From an uncultured Ruminococcus sp. (GTDB lineage: Bacteria > Bacillota > Clostridia > Lachnospirales > Lachnospiraceae), in the NCBI GenBank assembly GCA_900553885.1, contig USFD01000006.1, forward strand, positions 1-62,587: a stretch of 62,587 nt of DNA, written 5' to 3'. Position numbers and translations under genes: made by a program. Below are positions 36,274 through 44,969 of this stretch, one piece after another. Under the pieces are notes generated by a model that saw only the letters and a list, made by a program, of their open reading frames with translations, was not told where the DNA came from and did no database searches. Position 1 is the first letter of the stretch. Each line of letters begins with the position of its first letter.

Positions 36274-37716
36274 ATGGGAGTGAAAGGTGTACTGCGTAAT
36301 GTAAGGAAAAAAGGAATAGTTGAGACTGGAAATATATTTATCGAGAGGCATATAAAAGCCGGAATAGATAAACAGTTGGATTCTGCGAAAAAGCATATTT
36401 CTTCTCTCGAGAAAGAGCTGAATTCTATAAAAAAGAACCAGACATTTTTTGAAAGAGAGCAGGATATTAAAAGACTTATTGGGATGGCAGAGGAAGAAGA
36501 AGATAAAACTGTTCGTAAGAAAATACTTGAAAAAGCGCGGGATCTGGAAACGCTTACAGGATATAAGACTTATATTAAAAGAAAGTATATAAAGGATGTG
36601 CTTCCCAAAGTTTACGATGCATATTCTGTGTTGCCGATAAAAAATGAGATGATTTTTATGCAACCCAGAAAGGGGCTTAACGGAAGTTGCCAGTATATTT
36701 ATCATAAGATAGAAGAACAGAAAAAATATATACCAGTGTTGTATGAACTGGAACGGGATGATGTTCCGGTTACTTTATATTATGAAAATGCAGTAAGATG
36801 GGTAAAAGCCCTTGCTACAGCTAAGGCATGTTTTGTTCATGAGTCAAATGATCTTATGGGATACCTCAATATTAGAAAAGAGACGAAAATTATACAGTTG
36901 TGGCATGGGTGTGGAGTCCTGAAAAAAATTGGCTTAAGTACAGCTGATCAGAAGGATTTTAAGTCGTCTAAGACATATAAAGAATTTCCGGAATATAACA
37001 AGTATGATATGGTTACAATAGCTAGCCCTGAATTGAGCTGGGTATTCGAAGAATTTATGGGGATAGACAAAGAAAGTGGAATTATTTCTCCTATCGGAGT
37101 GAGCCGTACAGATGAATTTTTTGATCCGGAATATATTAGAAACTGTTATGAAAAACTCTACAATAGAATTCCGTCAGCAAAAGAGAAAAAAGTAATTTTA
37201 TATGCGCCTACTTATCGCGGTGTTGGACAGCAGCGGGTTGCTCCGGATGCATTGGATATAAAAAAATTTGCGGATGCTTTGTCAGACGATTATATTTTAA
37301 TTATTAAGCAGCATCAGACAGTAAAAAATCTTCCGCCAATTCCGGAAGAATATAAAGATAAATTTGCCTTTGATATGACACGCGGAAAGGGCATGAATAT
37401 AAACGAATTAATGACGGTGGCCGACATATGCATATCAGATTATTCCTCGCTTGTATTTGAGTATGCTTTGTTTGAACGTCCTATTATATTTTTTGCCTTC
37501 GATCTGGAAGATTATATTGATAATCGTGGGCTGTACTACGATTTTGATGAGATAACGCCAGGACCGATTTGCAAAACAAATGATGAAATGATAGATTATA
37601 TCCGGAATATTGAAGAAAAATTTGATAAACAGGAAGTTGTAGATTTCAAACAGAAATTTATGTGCAGCTGTGATGGACATTCCACAGAAAGAATATTACA
37701 ATTTGCTGAAGAATAG
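36274..37716 (+). CDS. CDP-polyol phosphotransferase, TagF family (copy 4)
   Basis: 480 aa. The N-terminal about 100 residues are a charged coiled coil (IDKQLDSAKKHISSLEKELNSIKK begins near residue 31, split here for description). The transferase domain has IIQLWHGCGVLKKIGL, SPIGVSRTDEFF, YAPTYRG, IIKQHQ in place of the usual KxHP, and SDYSSLVFEYALFERPIIFFAFD. GAGAGGA precedes the ATG. Base use is clearly more AT-rich than wecB-tagH, as in the following genes. The substitution of HQ for HP in a conserved loop may mark a different acceptor. Its 3' end abuts tagD, so its polymer may be glycerol-phosphate based. Confidence 0.88.
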   Translation: MGVKGVLRNVRKKGIVETGNIFIERHIKAGIDKQLDSAKKHISSLEKELNSIKKNQTFFEREQDIKRLIGMAEEEEDKTVRKKILEKARDLETLTGYKTYIKRKYIKDVLPKVYDAYSVLPIKNEMIFMQPRKGLNGSCQYIYHKIEEQKKYIPVLYELERDDVPVTLYYENAVRWVKALATAKACFVHESNDLMGYLNIRKETKIIQLWHGCGVLKKIGLSTADQKDFKSSKTYKEFPEYNKYDMVTIASPELSWVFEEFMGIDKESGIISPIGVSRTDEFFDPEYIRNCYEKLYNRIPSAKEKKVILYAPTYRGVGQQRVAPDALDIKKFADALSDDYILIIKQHQTVKNLPPIPEEYKDKFAFDMTRGKGMNINELMTVADICISDYSSLVFEYALFERPIIFFAFDLEDYIDNRGLYYDFDEITPGPICKTNDEMIDYIRNIEEKFDKQEVVDFKQKFMCSCDGHSTERILQFAEE

Positions 37717-37753
37717 CAGACATAGTTGGCTGGGAAAGGATGAAATAGAAGCT

Positions 37754-38170
37754 ATGAAAAGAGTATTAACATATGGTACATTTGATTTGCTGCATTATGG
37801 GCATATTCGTCTTTTAAAAAGGGCCAAGGCATTGGGTGATTATCTGATTGTTGCTATATCAACAGATGAGTTTAATGCAGTAAAAGGGAAAAAGGCATAC
37901 CATGATTATCAGACAAGAAAAGAAATGTTGGAAGCTGTTAGATATGTTGATCTTGTAATTCCGGAGAACAGCTGGGATCAGAAACGGGATGATGTGAAAA
38001 ATTATCATGTTGATATTGTTGTTATGGGAAGCGATTGGATCGGACATGAAAAATTTGAAAATCTGAGAGATTTATGCGAGGTTGTTTATCTGGACAGAAC
38101 AGAAGGAATATCGACAACAAAGATAAAGAAAGAATTGAATTTGCCGCAGGATGATTTGTATAAACAGTAA
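37754..38170 (+). CDS. tagD: Glycerol-3-phosphate cytidylyltransferase TagD
   Basis: Makes CDP-glycerol from CTP and sn-glycerol-3-phosphate, the donor for poly(glycerol-phosphate) teichoic acid. 138 aa. The GCT fold is unmistakable: GTFDLLHYGH near the N-terminus (the H-x-G-H nucleotide site), RYVDLVIPE, VVMGSDW and the ISTT motif near the C-terminus. The ATG at 37754 (MKRVLTYGTFDLL) has AAAGGA 12 nt upstream and gives family length; the longer frame to 37670 overlaps the previous gene and adds a meaningless extension. gpsA in the same locus makes the glycerol-3-phosphate. Confidence 0.96.
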   Translation: MKRVLTYGTFDLLHYGHIRLLKRAKALGDYLIVAISTDEFNAVKGKKAYHDYQTRKEMLEAVRYVDLVIPENSWDQKRDDVKNYHVDIVVMGSDWIGHEKFENLRDLCEVVYLDRTEGISTTKIKKELNLPQDDLYKQ

Positions 38171-38209
38171 TTTTTATATGTTCTGCAGCTAAAAGGGAGT
38201 ATGCTAGCC

Positions 38210-39244
38210 ATGGATAAATTAGTAAATACAAGAAGTTCTTATTGGGATAATTTAAAAGGAATTCTGATTCTTCTTGTAGTATGCGGGCATTTGTGTGAAC
38301 GATATATTAATGACTCTGATTTGCTTAAACACATATGGATTATTATTTATAGTTTTCATATGCCAATATTTATTTTTGTGAATGGATATTTTGCAAGAAA
38401 ATCCTCAAAATCACCAGTGCAGAAAAGTTTGAAAATGCTAAAATACTATCTGCTTATGCAGATACTATTTATGTTCGGTAATTGTTTGATCCTTAGGGAG
38501 AAATTCGAGCTATCTGTGCTCGCAAATCCTGCATATTGCTGTTGGTACTTGTTGTTTTTGGTATACGCATATCTGATCACAAAATTTTTACCGCAAAAAA
38601 GTTCGCAGCTGATAAAATGGATAGCGGCCAGCATATCTCTGAGTCTTCTTGTGGGCTTTGACGTATCTGTCGGACACACCTATGCTGTAGGAAGAACTTT
38701 TTATTTCCTACCATACTTTCTTATTGGAGCTTTGTGGGCTGATACAGGAAAAGAGTTTAAGTCATCCGGGGCAAAAAAAATAATTTGCGCTGCATCTGCA
38801 GTTATTATCTTTTTTGCATTATGGAGTTTGGGAAGCACAGAGTGGTTTAATCGGAGTATATTTTCCGGCCATAAGTCCTATGAAGCATTATATCCGGAAC
38901 ATGTTTTGTTCGCTTTTTTCAATAAGATGGCAGCATACGTAATTGCCGTTGTGCTTGCGTATATTATTTTAAATTTAATTCCGCATCGTAAAACGATTTT
39001 CTGCTTTATAGGACGTCACACGCTCCTTATTTATCTAGTACATATATTTGTATTTCCGATGGAGTTTTATCTGATTAAGGATATGCGTTTTGTTGGAATA
39101 AAGGAACTGAATTCTGCTATCATCTTATTGATATTAGCTGCGAGTGCCGCTATAATATGTTATATCCTATTTGTGCTGTACAGATTTGTGATATTGAATT
39201 TTATAAACAGTATAAGGGCGGGAAAATTTATGAAAGGGGAATAA
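38210..39244 (+). CDS. Acyltransferase-3 family membrane protein (first)
   Basis: 344 aa, about ten hydrophobic helices. The N-terminus (RSSYWDNLKGILILLVVCGH) contains the conserved histidine at the end of TM1 and is followed by FHMPIFIFVNGYFA, both typical of the fucose-4-O-acetylase/OafA-like acyltransferase-3 group, which moves acetyl or other acyl groups to extracytoplasmic glycans. The ATG at 38210 has AAAAGGGAG 10 nt upstream; ATG 38201 would touch it. Downstream ends with GRHTLLIYLVHI, a common late motif. The gene is very AT-rich. A likely target is the wall polymer built here. Confidence 0.88.
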   Translation: MDKLVNTRSSYWDNLKGILILLVVCGHLCERYINDSDLLKHIWIIIYSFHMPIFIFVNGYFARKSSKSPVQKSLKMLKYYLLMQILFMFGNCLILREKFELSVLANPAYCCWYLLFLVYAYLITKFLPQKSSQLIKWIAASISLSLLVGFDVSVGHTYAVGRTFYFLPYFLIGALWADTGKEFKSSGAKKIICAASAVIIFFALWSLGSTEWFNRSIFSGHKSYEALYPEHVLFAFFNKMAAYVIAVVLAYIILNLIPHRKTIFCFIGRHTLLIYLVHIFVFPMEFYLIKDMRFVGIKELNSAIILLILAASAAIICYILFVLYRFVILNFINSIRAGKFMKGE

Positions 39245-39252
39245 CATCCAAA

Positions 39253-40908
39253 ATGAAAGTAAAAAAATTAAACGCAGCATTGGCAATTTCCTTATTATGT
39301 ATCTGCCTGTCAGGTGTTGTTGCTTCAGCGGAAGAGGCGGATGCAGAGAATACGGAACAGCAGAAGAATGAAATTACATATACAGAAACAGAGACTGATG
39401 ATTCAGAGGAAGTCCCTGTGATTCCTGTAAATGAAATCAGACTTTCTCAAGATAGCCTGGACATTCCGGCGCTGAATATGGAGTATACAGTGGAAGCCAC
39501 TGTAAACAGTGATGCGACAGATCCGAGACTGTACTGGGAATCGGATCATCCGGAAATTGTTTCGGTAGACCCGGAAACAGGAGTTATAGTAGCACATGGT
39601 ACAGGGACAGCTGTTATTACAGTTTCACCACTGGACGGGTCTGAAGTAGAGGCGACTCTGAACGTAACTGTTGAAAATCTGTTAAATGGATTGTGTCAGG
39701 ATCCGACAGAAAAGACGGAGGATACATATTATTTTAAGGACGGTCTTGTGCAGGATATTACTGATGTAAAGAAAATTTCAGGAGTCTGGTATAATCTTGT
39801 AAATGGAAAAGTTCAGGGCTCTACTGTGGCAAAAAACAGCAAGGGCTGGTGGTATATTGATTCGGAAGGAAAAGTAGACTTCGATTATAATGGTATGGCC
39901 CAGAATAAAAACGGCTGGTGGTATATCCAGGACGGCAAAGTTGATTTTTCCGTTAACGGTATTGAAAAGGTAACCGTAAACGGAGAATATGCGTGGTGGT
40001 ATATCCGAAAAGGAGAAGTGGATTTTGACTATACCGGAGTAGCCAAGAATAAGAACGGCTGGTGGCGCATTGTAGACGGCAAAGTCGATTTTGACTGTAA
40101 CAGTGTAGAAAAAAATCATAATGGCTGGTGGTATATCCGCGATGGAAAAGTAGACTTTAGCTATACCGGAGTAGCCGAGAACAAAAAAGGCTGGTGGCGT
40201 ATTGTAGACGGCAAAGTTGATTTTAAGTGCAACAGTGTAGAGAAAAACCATAACGGCTGGTGGTATATCCGGAAAGGGAAAGTAGACTTTAGTTATACCG
40301 GAGTAGCCAAGAACGAAAAAGGCTGGTGGCGAATTGAAAAAGGCAAAGTTAATTTTGGTTTTACAGGCATAGGGACAAATTCCAACGGATCCTGGTATAT
40401 CCGAAAAGGCAAAGTTGACTTTAACTACAATGGTACTGTTACATGGAAGGGAAAGTCTTATAAGATTAAAAACGGAAAGGCTCAGCTCTACACAAATTAT
40501 ACAATGTTCAAGAAAGCGCAGAGTATGAGCAGTAATACGAAATGGCTGATTCTTGTGGATACCAAAAACAATAAGGTAGCGGTTTATTATGGCTCTAAAG
40601 GAAACTGGACAGAGAAAAAATACTGGTCCTGTACGTCCGGTGCCAGTTCATCGCCTACTGTAAAAGGAAGTTTCACAGTTCAGTCGAAGGGACCTTCTTT
40701 CGGAAGTGGATATACATGCTGGTACTACACACAGTTTTATGGAAATTATCTGTTCCACTCGATTTTATATAATCCGGGAAGCAAAACAAGCGTTCAGGAC
40801 GGAAGACTTGGAATTAATGCTTCTCATGGCTGTGTGAGATTGGCACTTTCAAATGCAAAATGGATTTATGATAATATTCCGCGCGGAACAAAAGTCTATG
40901 TTTATTAG
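39253..40908 (+). CDS. Secreted L,D-transpeptidase (YkuD) with Ig-like domain and GWW repeats
   Basis: 551 aa. The start at 39253 gives a clean signal peptide (MKVKKLNAALAIS..., cleavage near ASAEE); longer frames to 39157 overlap the acyltransferase gene. After an acidic linker comes a bacterial Ig-like (Big2) domain (about 60-140, VNEIRLSQDSLDI ... HGTGTAVITVS), then about eleven GWW-type repeats, then a C-terminal YkuD domain (about 430-551) with the catalytic S-H-G-C-V-R-L motif. L,D-transpeptidases make 3-3 crosslinks or attach proteins to peptidoglycan. The repeats should position the enzyme on the wall polymer. AAAGGGGA lies about 14 nt upstream of the ATG. Confidence 0.95.
   Translation: MKVKKLNAALAISLLCICLSGVVASAEEADAENTEQQKNEITYTETETDDSEEVPVIPVNEIRLSQDSLDIPALNMEYTVEATVNSDATDPRLYWESDHPEIVSVDPETGVIVAHGTGTAVITVSPLDGSEVEATLNVTVENLLNGLCQDPTEKTEDTYYFKDGLVQDITDVKKISGVWYNLVNGKVQGSTVAKNSKGWWYIDSEGKVDFDYNGMAQNKNGWWYIQDGKVDFSVNGIEKVTVNGEYAWWYIRKGEVDFDYTGVAKNKNGWWRIVDGKVDFDCNSVEKNHNGWWYIRDGKVDFSYTGVAENKKGWWRIVDGKVDFKCNSVEKNHNGWWYIRKGKVDFSYTGVAKNEKGWWRIEKGKVNFGFTGIGTNSNGSWYIRKGKVDFNYNGTVTWKGKSYKIKNGKAQLYTNYTMFKKAQSMSSNTKWLILVDTKNNKVAVYYGSKGNWTEKKYWSCTSGASSSPTVKGSFTVQSKGPSFGSGYTCWYYTQFYGNYLFHSILYNPGSKTSVQDGRLGINASHGCVRLALSNAKWIYDNIPRGTKVYVY
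39787..40485 (+). repeat. GWW-type wall-binding repeats with 132-bp higher-order unit
   Basis: About eleven 22-residue repeats. Part of the array is built from a two-repeat unit of exactly 132 nt: unit starts at 40057, 40189 and 40321, with a GWWRI...CNSVEKN block alternating with GWWYIR...SYTGVA. The copies differ at only a few positions, pointing to recent tandem duplication. The same two-repeat unit is present in the acetylesterase gene at about 46995-47120. Confidence 0.9.
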
Positions 40909-40918
40909 GACGAAGAAA

Positions 40919-40952
40919 AGGAGCTTTGACATGATATTGTGTCAGAGCTCCT
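40919..40952 (+). terminator. Hairpin after L,D-transpeptidase gene
   Basis: AGGAGCTTTGACA (40919-40931) pairs with TGTCAGAGCTCCT (40940-40952) over 13 bp, with one U-G wobble and an 8-nt loop. A T-run is lacking on the plus strand; on the minus strand it is followed by TTTTC. It lies 10 nt past the stop and probably ends or stabilises the transcript. Confidence 0.55.
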
Positions 40953-41014
40953 CGTCTGCATATGATGGAATATATATCAGAAGGCTGTATGTAAAGAAAA
41001 GGTAAAGAAAAACT

Positions 41015-41043
41015 TTGACAAACATATTGTTGTAAAGTATACT
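41015..41043 (+). promoter_or_regulatory. Strong sigma-A promoter for second tagGH-gpsA operon
   Basis: A perfect -35 TTGACA (41015-41020), 17-nt spacer and TATACT (41038-41043). It is the best sigma-A-type promoter in the window, 51 nt before the GTG of the permease. Confidence 0.9.
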
Positions 41044-41093
41044 TATAGCCGTAAATTTGTAGAATTGTTAAGAACATACCGGGAGGAAACAAC

Positions 41094-41912
41094 GTGTTTA
41101 CCAGTATAAGATACGTTTGGAAAGAAAATATACAGAATTTATACCGAATCTACTGCATTGCAAAATACGAACTGCTTGCAGATATGAGGGATTCAAAATT
41201 TGGAATATTTTGGAATTTTGCATCTCCGGCAATTCAGGTATTGACATATTGGCTGGTCTTCGGAATTGCTTGGGGCAGAAAACCGGTTGGAGATATTCCA
41301 TATTTGGCATGGCTTGTGGCTGGATACAGTGCCTGGTGGTTTGTAAAACCATGTATTGAGCGGGGGTGCAACTCCATTTTTTCTAAAACAAATGTTATAA
41401 CAAAAATGAAGTTTCCGGTAAGTATACTTCCTGCAACTGTTTGTGCAAAAGAGTTTTTTAATCACTGTTGTATGCTGGTGATAGCTTTTGTAACGCTTCT
41501 TCTTCATGGGTTCCGACCTGATTTATATTGGTTTAATCTGATTTATTTTGTAATATGTGCATTTGCATTTTCAGAAGCGGTTGCAATGATTCTGTCTGTA
41601 CTTAATATGCTTTGGAGAGATGTGAAAAAACTGGTAACTTCTCTGATGAGAATGTTGATGTATTTTTCACCTGTTATCTGGGAATGCCATTTTAGTGATA
41701 GTGTACCACATCATAATATTCTTAATTTTATTATGAAACTGAATCCGCTGTATTATGTAATCAACGGGTATAGAGAATCCGTGTTTTATGAAAAAAGTTT
41801 CTGGCAGCATCCTGCATTAACAATATATTTTTGGGGGATCACTCTTCTGCTGTTTGCAGCAGGATGTATGCTTATGTACAAATTCAGACGCAAGTTTATT
41901 GATTTAATATAA
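41094..41912 (+). CDS. tagG: Teichoic-acid export permease TagG-like (pair 2)
   Basis: 272 aa, six predicted helices: the membrane half of a wall-polymer ABC exporter. YELLADMRDSKFGIFWNFASPAIQVLTY is the amphipathic-plus-TM1 region, which I split here for length, and LNPLYYVINGYRESVFY precedes the last helices, the TagG-type signature (NPxYYxxxGYR). GTG 41094 has GGGAGG 7 nt upstream, and a strong promoter lies just before. It is closer to teichoic-acid TagG in these motifs than the pair-1 permease (which has NPVAYVIDELRK). With its ATPase and gpsA it forms a separate transcription unit. Confidence 0.93.
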   Translation: MFTSIRYVWKENIQNLYRIYCIAKYELLADMRDSKFGIFWNFASPAIQVLTYWLVFGIAWGRKPVGDIPYLAWLVAGYSAWWFVKPCIERGCNSIFSKTNVITKMKFPVSILPATVCAKEFFNHCCMLVIAFVTLLLHGFRPDLYWFNLIYFVICAFAFSEAVAMILSVLNMLWRDVKKLVTSLMRMLMYFSPVIWECHFSDSVPHHNILNFIMKLNPLYYVINGYRESVFYEKSFWQHPALTIYFWGITLLLFAAGCMLMYKFRRKFIDLI

Positions 41913-41924
41913 AGGATAAGGAAT

Positions 41925-42752
41925 ATGAATAATATTGAGTATGCTGTTGAAATGGATCATATTTCCAAGATATATAAGTTGAAAAAGAAAGATCCCAATT
42001 CAACAGGAGCAGAACATTTTTATGCATTAAGGGATATTTCACTGAAAATTAAAAAAGGTGATGTTGTAGGAATTCTTGGTACAAACGGTTCGGGAAAATC
42101 CACCCTGGCACAGGTACTGGCGGGAATATCCGAAATAGATGAAGGAAAGATAACAATAAATGGTGAACAGGCCTTGATCTCTATCAATACAGGACTGAAT
42201 AATCAGCTTACAGGCCTTGAAAATATTAATGTAAAGGGAGCCCTGCTGGGATTTAACAAAAAGAAGATTCAGGGGATAACAGACGGAGTTATTGAATTTG
42301 CTGAATTGGGGGATTTCCTTTATCAGCCTGTTAAAACATATTCCAGCGGTATGAAATCGAGACTTGGATTTTCTATTTCTCTTGCTTTGGATCCGGACAT
42401 ATTAATTGTAGATGAGGCACTTTCTGTCGGAGATAAAGGCTTTGCCAAAAAGTGTTTGAAAAGAATGAAACAGCTTCGCGATGAAAAGGAAAAAACGATT
42501 CTGTTTATATCTCATTCTTTGCCGCAGGTCAGAGGGTTCTGCAGGACAGGCATATGGATTGATGGTGGACGTTTGAAAGAGATGGGGGATATAGATACTG
42601 TCTGTGATCATTATTCCGAATATGTAGAAGAATTAAATGAAATGCCGAAAAAAGAAAAGAAAAAATTGTTAGATGAAAAATTTAAAGAACGCATTATCGT
42701 TGAGGAAAAAAGTTCTCTCTGGGCAAAGGTTAAAAAAATTGTAGGTCTTTAA
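41925..42752 (+). CDS. tagH: Teichoic-acid export ATPase TagH-like (pair 2)
   Basis: 275 aa. Walker A is GTNGSGKST, the signature is TYSSGMKSRL, Walker B is ILIVDEALSVGD and the switch is FISHS. After the ABC domain there is a helical charged tail (about 235-275: EMPKKEKKKLLDEKFKE...) ending in the amphipathic SLWAKVKKIVGL, perhaps a membrane contact. It couples ATP hydrolysis to polymer export with the preceding TagG. AAAGGATAAGG precedes the ATG. In pair 1 the ATPase lacks this tail, suggesting that the two pairs have different polymers or handle them at different steps. Confidence 0.93.
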   Translation: MNNIEYAVEMDHISKIYKLKKKDPNSTGAEHFYALRDISLKIKKGDVVGILGTNGSGKSTLAQVLAGISEIDEGKITINGEQALISINTGLNNQLTGLENINVKGALLGFNKKKIQGITDGVIEFAELGDFLYQPVKTYSSGMKSRLGFSISLALDPDILIVDEALSVGDKGFAKKCLKRMKQLRDEKEKTILFISHSLPQVRGFCRTGIWIDGGRLKEMGDIDTVCDHYSEYVEELNEMPKKEKKKLLDEKFKERIIVEEKSSLWAKVKKIVGL

Positions 42753-42796
42753 TTGTGAAGTAAGCCTTTGAGTAGAGAAAAATCGGAGGGAAGAAA

Positions 42797-43813
42797 ATGG
42801 CAAAAGCAGGAATTATTGGAGCAGGTAGTTGGGGAACTGCCCTAACAGTACTGCTGAGTAAAAACGGACATGATATAACGGTTTGGTCTGTCGATGAAAA
42901 AGAAATTGAAATGCTTTCAACGGAACATGAACACAAAAGCAAACTGCCAGGGGTACATATACCGGATAATGTTACATATACAACGGATATTGAACAAGCT
43001 ATAGAGAATAAAGATTTCCTTGTAATGGCGGTTCCATCCGTGTTTATGCGAGAGACTGCAAGGAAAATATCTTCTTTTGTCGCGGAAAATCAGATTATTG
43101 TAGATGTTGCCAAAGGAATTGAAGAAAATACACTTATGACATTGTCGCAACAGATTCATGAGGAAATTCCGCAGGCAGATATTGCTGTCCTTTCAGGGCC
43201 AAGTCATGCTGAGGAGGTGGGCCGGGGTCTTCCGACAGTTGTTGTGATCGGAGCAAAGAAAAAGCAAACAGCACTATACCTTCAGAAAATGTTTATGAAT
43301 GATGCTTTTCGTGTATATACCAGCCCGGATGTTCTTGGAATTGAACTTGGAGGTGCACTTAAAAATGTGATTGCTCTTGCTGCAGGGATAGCAGATGGAC
43401 TGGGATATGGTGACAATACAAAGGCTGCTCTTATTACAAGAGGTATTGCGGAAATATCAAAACTTGGCATAGCTATGGGCGGAGCGCAGGAAAGTTTTTC
43501 AGGTTTGACTGGAACGGGGGATCTGATTGTTACTTGCGCAAGCGTTCACAGCCGAAACTGGCGGGCAGGATTTTTGATCGGACAGGGTAAAAGTATGCAG
43601 GAAGCGATGGCTGAAGTAAAGATGGTCGTAGAAGGAGTATACTCAACAAAAGCAGCTGTAAAACTTGGGGGAAAATATGGCATTTCAATGCCGATAGTAA
43701 ATGAAGTCAGAGCGGTTCTGTTTGAAGGAAAAGATCCCAAAGCTGCGGTAAATGAACTAATGATGAGAGAAGGAAAAGCAGAATATACATCATTGACGTG
43801 GGATGAACAGTAA
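42797..43813 (+). CDS. gpsA: NAD(P)H-dependent glycerol-3-phosphate dehydrogenase GpsA
   Basis: Reduces dihydroxyacetone phosphate to sn-glycerol-3-phosphate, used for phospholipids and, through TagD, for CDP-glycerol. 338 aa. The N-terminal GAGSWGTAL is the NAD(P)-binding loop; the catalytic lysine region (GALKNVIALAAGIADGLGYG), substrate-binding GLTGTGDLIVTC and the SRN arginine stretch are all present. GAGGGAAG precedes the ATG. Location inside the teichoic-acid locus, directly after tagGH, suggests a dedicated supply of glycerol phosphate. An imperfect terminator follows. Confidence 0.97.
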   Translation: MAKAGIIGAGSWGTALTVLLSKNGHDITVWSVDEKEIEMLSTEHEHKSKLPGVHIPDNVTYTTDIEQAIENKDFLVMAVPSVFMRETARKISSFVAENQIIVDVAKGIEENTLMTLSQQIHEEIPQADIAVLSGPSHAEEVGRGLPTVVVIGAKKKQTALYLQKMFMNDAFRVYTSPDVLGIELGGALKNVIALAAGIADGLGYGDNTKAALITRGIAEISKLGIAMGGAQESFSGLTGTGDLIVTCASVHSRNWRAGFLIGQGKSMQEAMAEVKMVVEGVYSTKAAVKLGGKYGISMPIVNEVRAVLFEGKDPKAAVNELMMREGKAEYTSLTWDEQ

Positions 43814-43819
43814 GGTTAA

Positions 43820-43866
43820 GAGCAGAGCTTCCAGTCTTTTGGCAAGCTTTTGCTCTGTTTATTTTT
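43820..43866 (+). terminator. Imperfect intrinsic terminator after gpsA
   Basis: AGAGCA...AGCTT pairs with AAGCT...TTGCTCT across a 13-nt loop, with one bulged base, followed by GTTTATTTTT. It separates tagGH-gpsA from the second acyltransferase operon. Confidence 0.6.
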
Positions 43867-43922
43867 GGAAAATACAGTTACGTTTATATGGGTGCTGACT
43901 AAGATGTATGGAGGAATGAGTT

Positions 43923-44969
43923 GTGGCGGAGAAAAAACAGTTTTCTTATGAGAATTTATCTAAATATCGAAATGTTTTAATGGGACTGCAAATTATTTTG
44001 ATTATTATATTTCATTATACTGCGGACAGTTATTATGTCAAAGATTCTGCTATAATACATTTGTTCTGGAAATATATCCGCAGTTCAGGAGTCGATATTT
44101 TTTTACTTTTATCGGGATTGGGTCTATATTTCTCTTGGAAAAGAAATCCAAATGCCAGAATATTTTATATTAAGCGATATACTCGTATCCTAATTCCATA
44201 TTTTATCGTTGCTATACCGGCATGGCTTTATCTGGATATATTTGTTCTGGAACGCGGCTGGATAGCATTTATAAAAGATCTTTTCTTTATATCATTTTTC
44301 TTTGATCAGACAAGATGGTTCTGGTATATCATGATGATTGGACTCTGTTATTGGGTTTTCCCATATATTTTCAAGATTGTCGAGTCAGCTGCTGATAGGA
44401 TTACAGCTCAGATGCGCATTCTTCTTCTGTGTGGGGCCAGTACATTGATTCTTATGATGCTGCAGCTGTACCATAATAATCTTTACAGTAATGTGAGTAT
44501 TGCTGTTACGAGAATACCGGCATTTTTAATAGGAGTATTTGTTGGCAGAGCTGTGTACGAAAAACGTATTGTTCCAAGAAAGAATATTTGGATTATGGCT
44601 GTTTTGGCCGTATTGATAGCCTATCCTTTACAGATGGTTACAAAGAAAATAATCGGTGTCTATTCACTTGCGTTCTTAAATTATAGTCTATCGCTGATTT
44701 TTATTATGTTATTGGCATATCTGTGCAGGTGTAAAAATAAGTGTATGGCAGGTCTGTATAGTTTGACAGTAGCTATTTTAGGATGGTTTGGGAAATACAC
44801 TCTGGAACTTTATTTGCTTCATGTAATGGTCAGAAAAATTCTGAATCAGCTGGGATATCCGACATATCGTTTGGCGTATGAAGCTATATTAGTAATTATA
44901 TCAATTGTTCTTTCAATTATATTAAGCAGGGGGACAGGATGGATTCAGAAAAAAATACAACGAAAGTAA
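43923..44969 (+). CDS. Acyltransferase-3 family membrane protein (second)
   Basis: 348 aa, about ten helices, GTG start with GGAGG 7 nt upstream. ILIIIFHYTAD places the family's TM1 histidine, and SGVDIFLLLSGLGLYFSWKRN plus the YIKRYTRILIPYFIVAIP stretch are the standard acyltransferase-3 core (with the conserved arginine). The group transfers acetyl, succinyl or similar groups to extracellular polymers. It is unlike the first acyltransferase-3 at the N-terminus, so the two probably modify different positions. Its 3' end overlaps the acetylesterase gene by 31 nt. Base composition is AT-rich. Confidence 0.9.
   Translation: MAEKKQFSYENLSKYRNVLMGLQIILIIIFHYTADSYYVKDSAIIHLFWKYIRSSGVDIFLLLSGLGLYFSWKRNPNARIFYIKRYTRILIPYFIVAIPAWLYLDIFVLERGWIAFIKDLFFISFFFDQTRWFWYIMMIGLCYWVFPYIFKIVESAADRITAQMRILLLCGASTLILMMLQLYHNNLYSNVSIAVTRIPAFLIGVFVGRAVYEKRIVPRKNIWIMAVLAVLIAYPLQMVTKKIIGVYSLAFLNYSLSLIFIMLLAYLCRCKNKCMAGLYSLTVAILGWFGKYTLELYLLHVMVRKILNQLGYPTYRLAYEAILVIISIVLSIILSRGTGWIQKKIQRK

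Noticed and set aside
39787..40485. Possible CRISPR or non-coding tandem repeat
   Set aside because: The periodicity is in-frame (66 and 132 nt) and encodes a clean protein repeat; there are no spacers.
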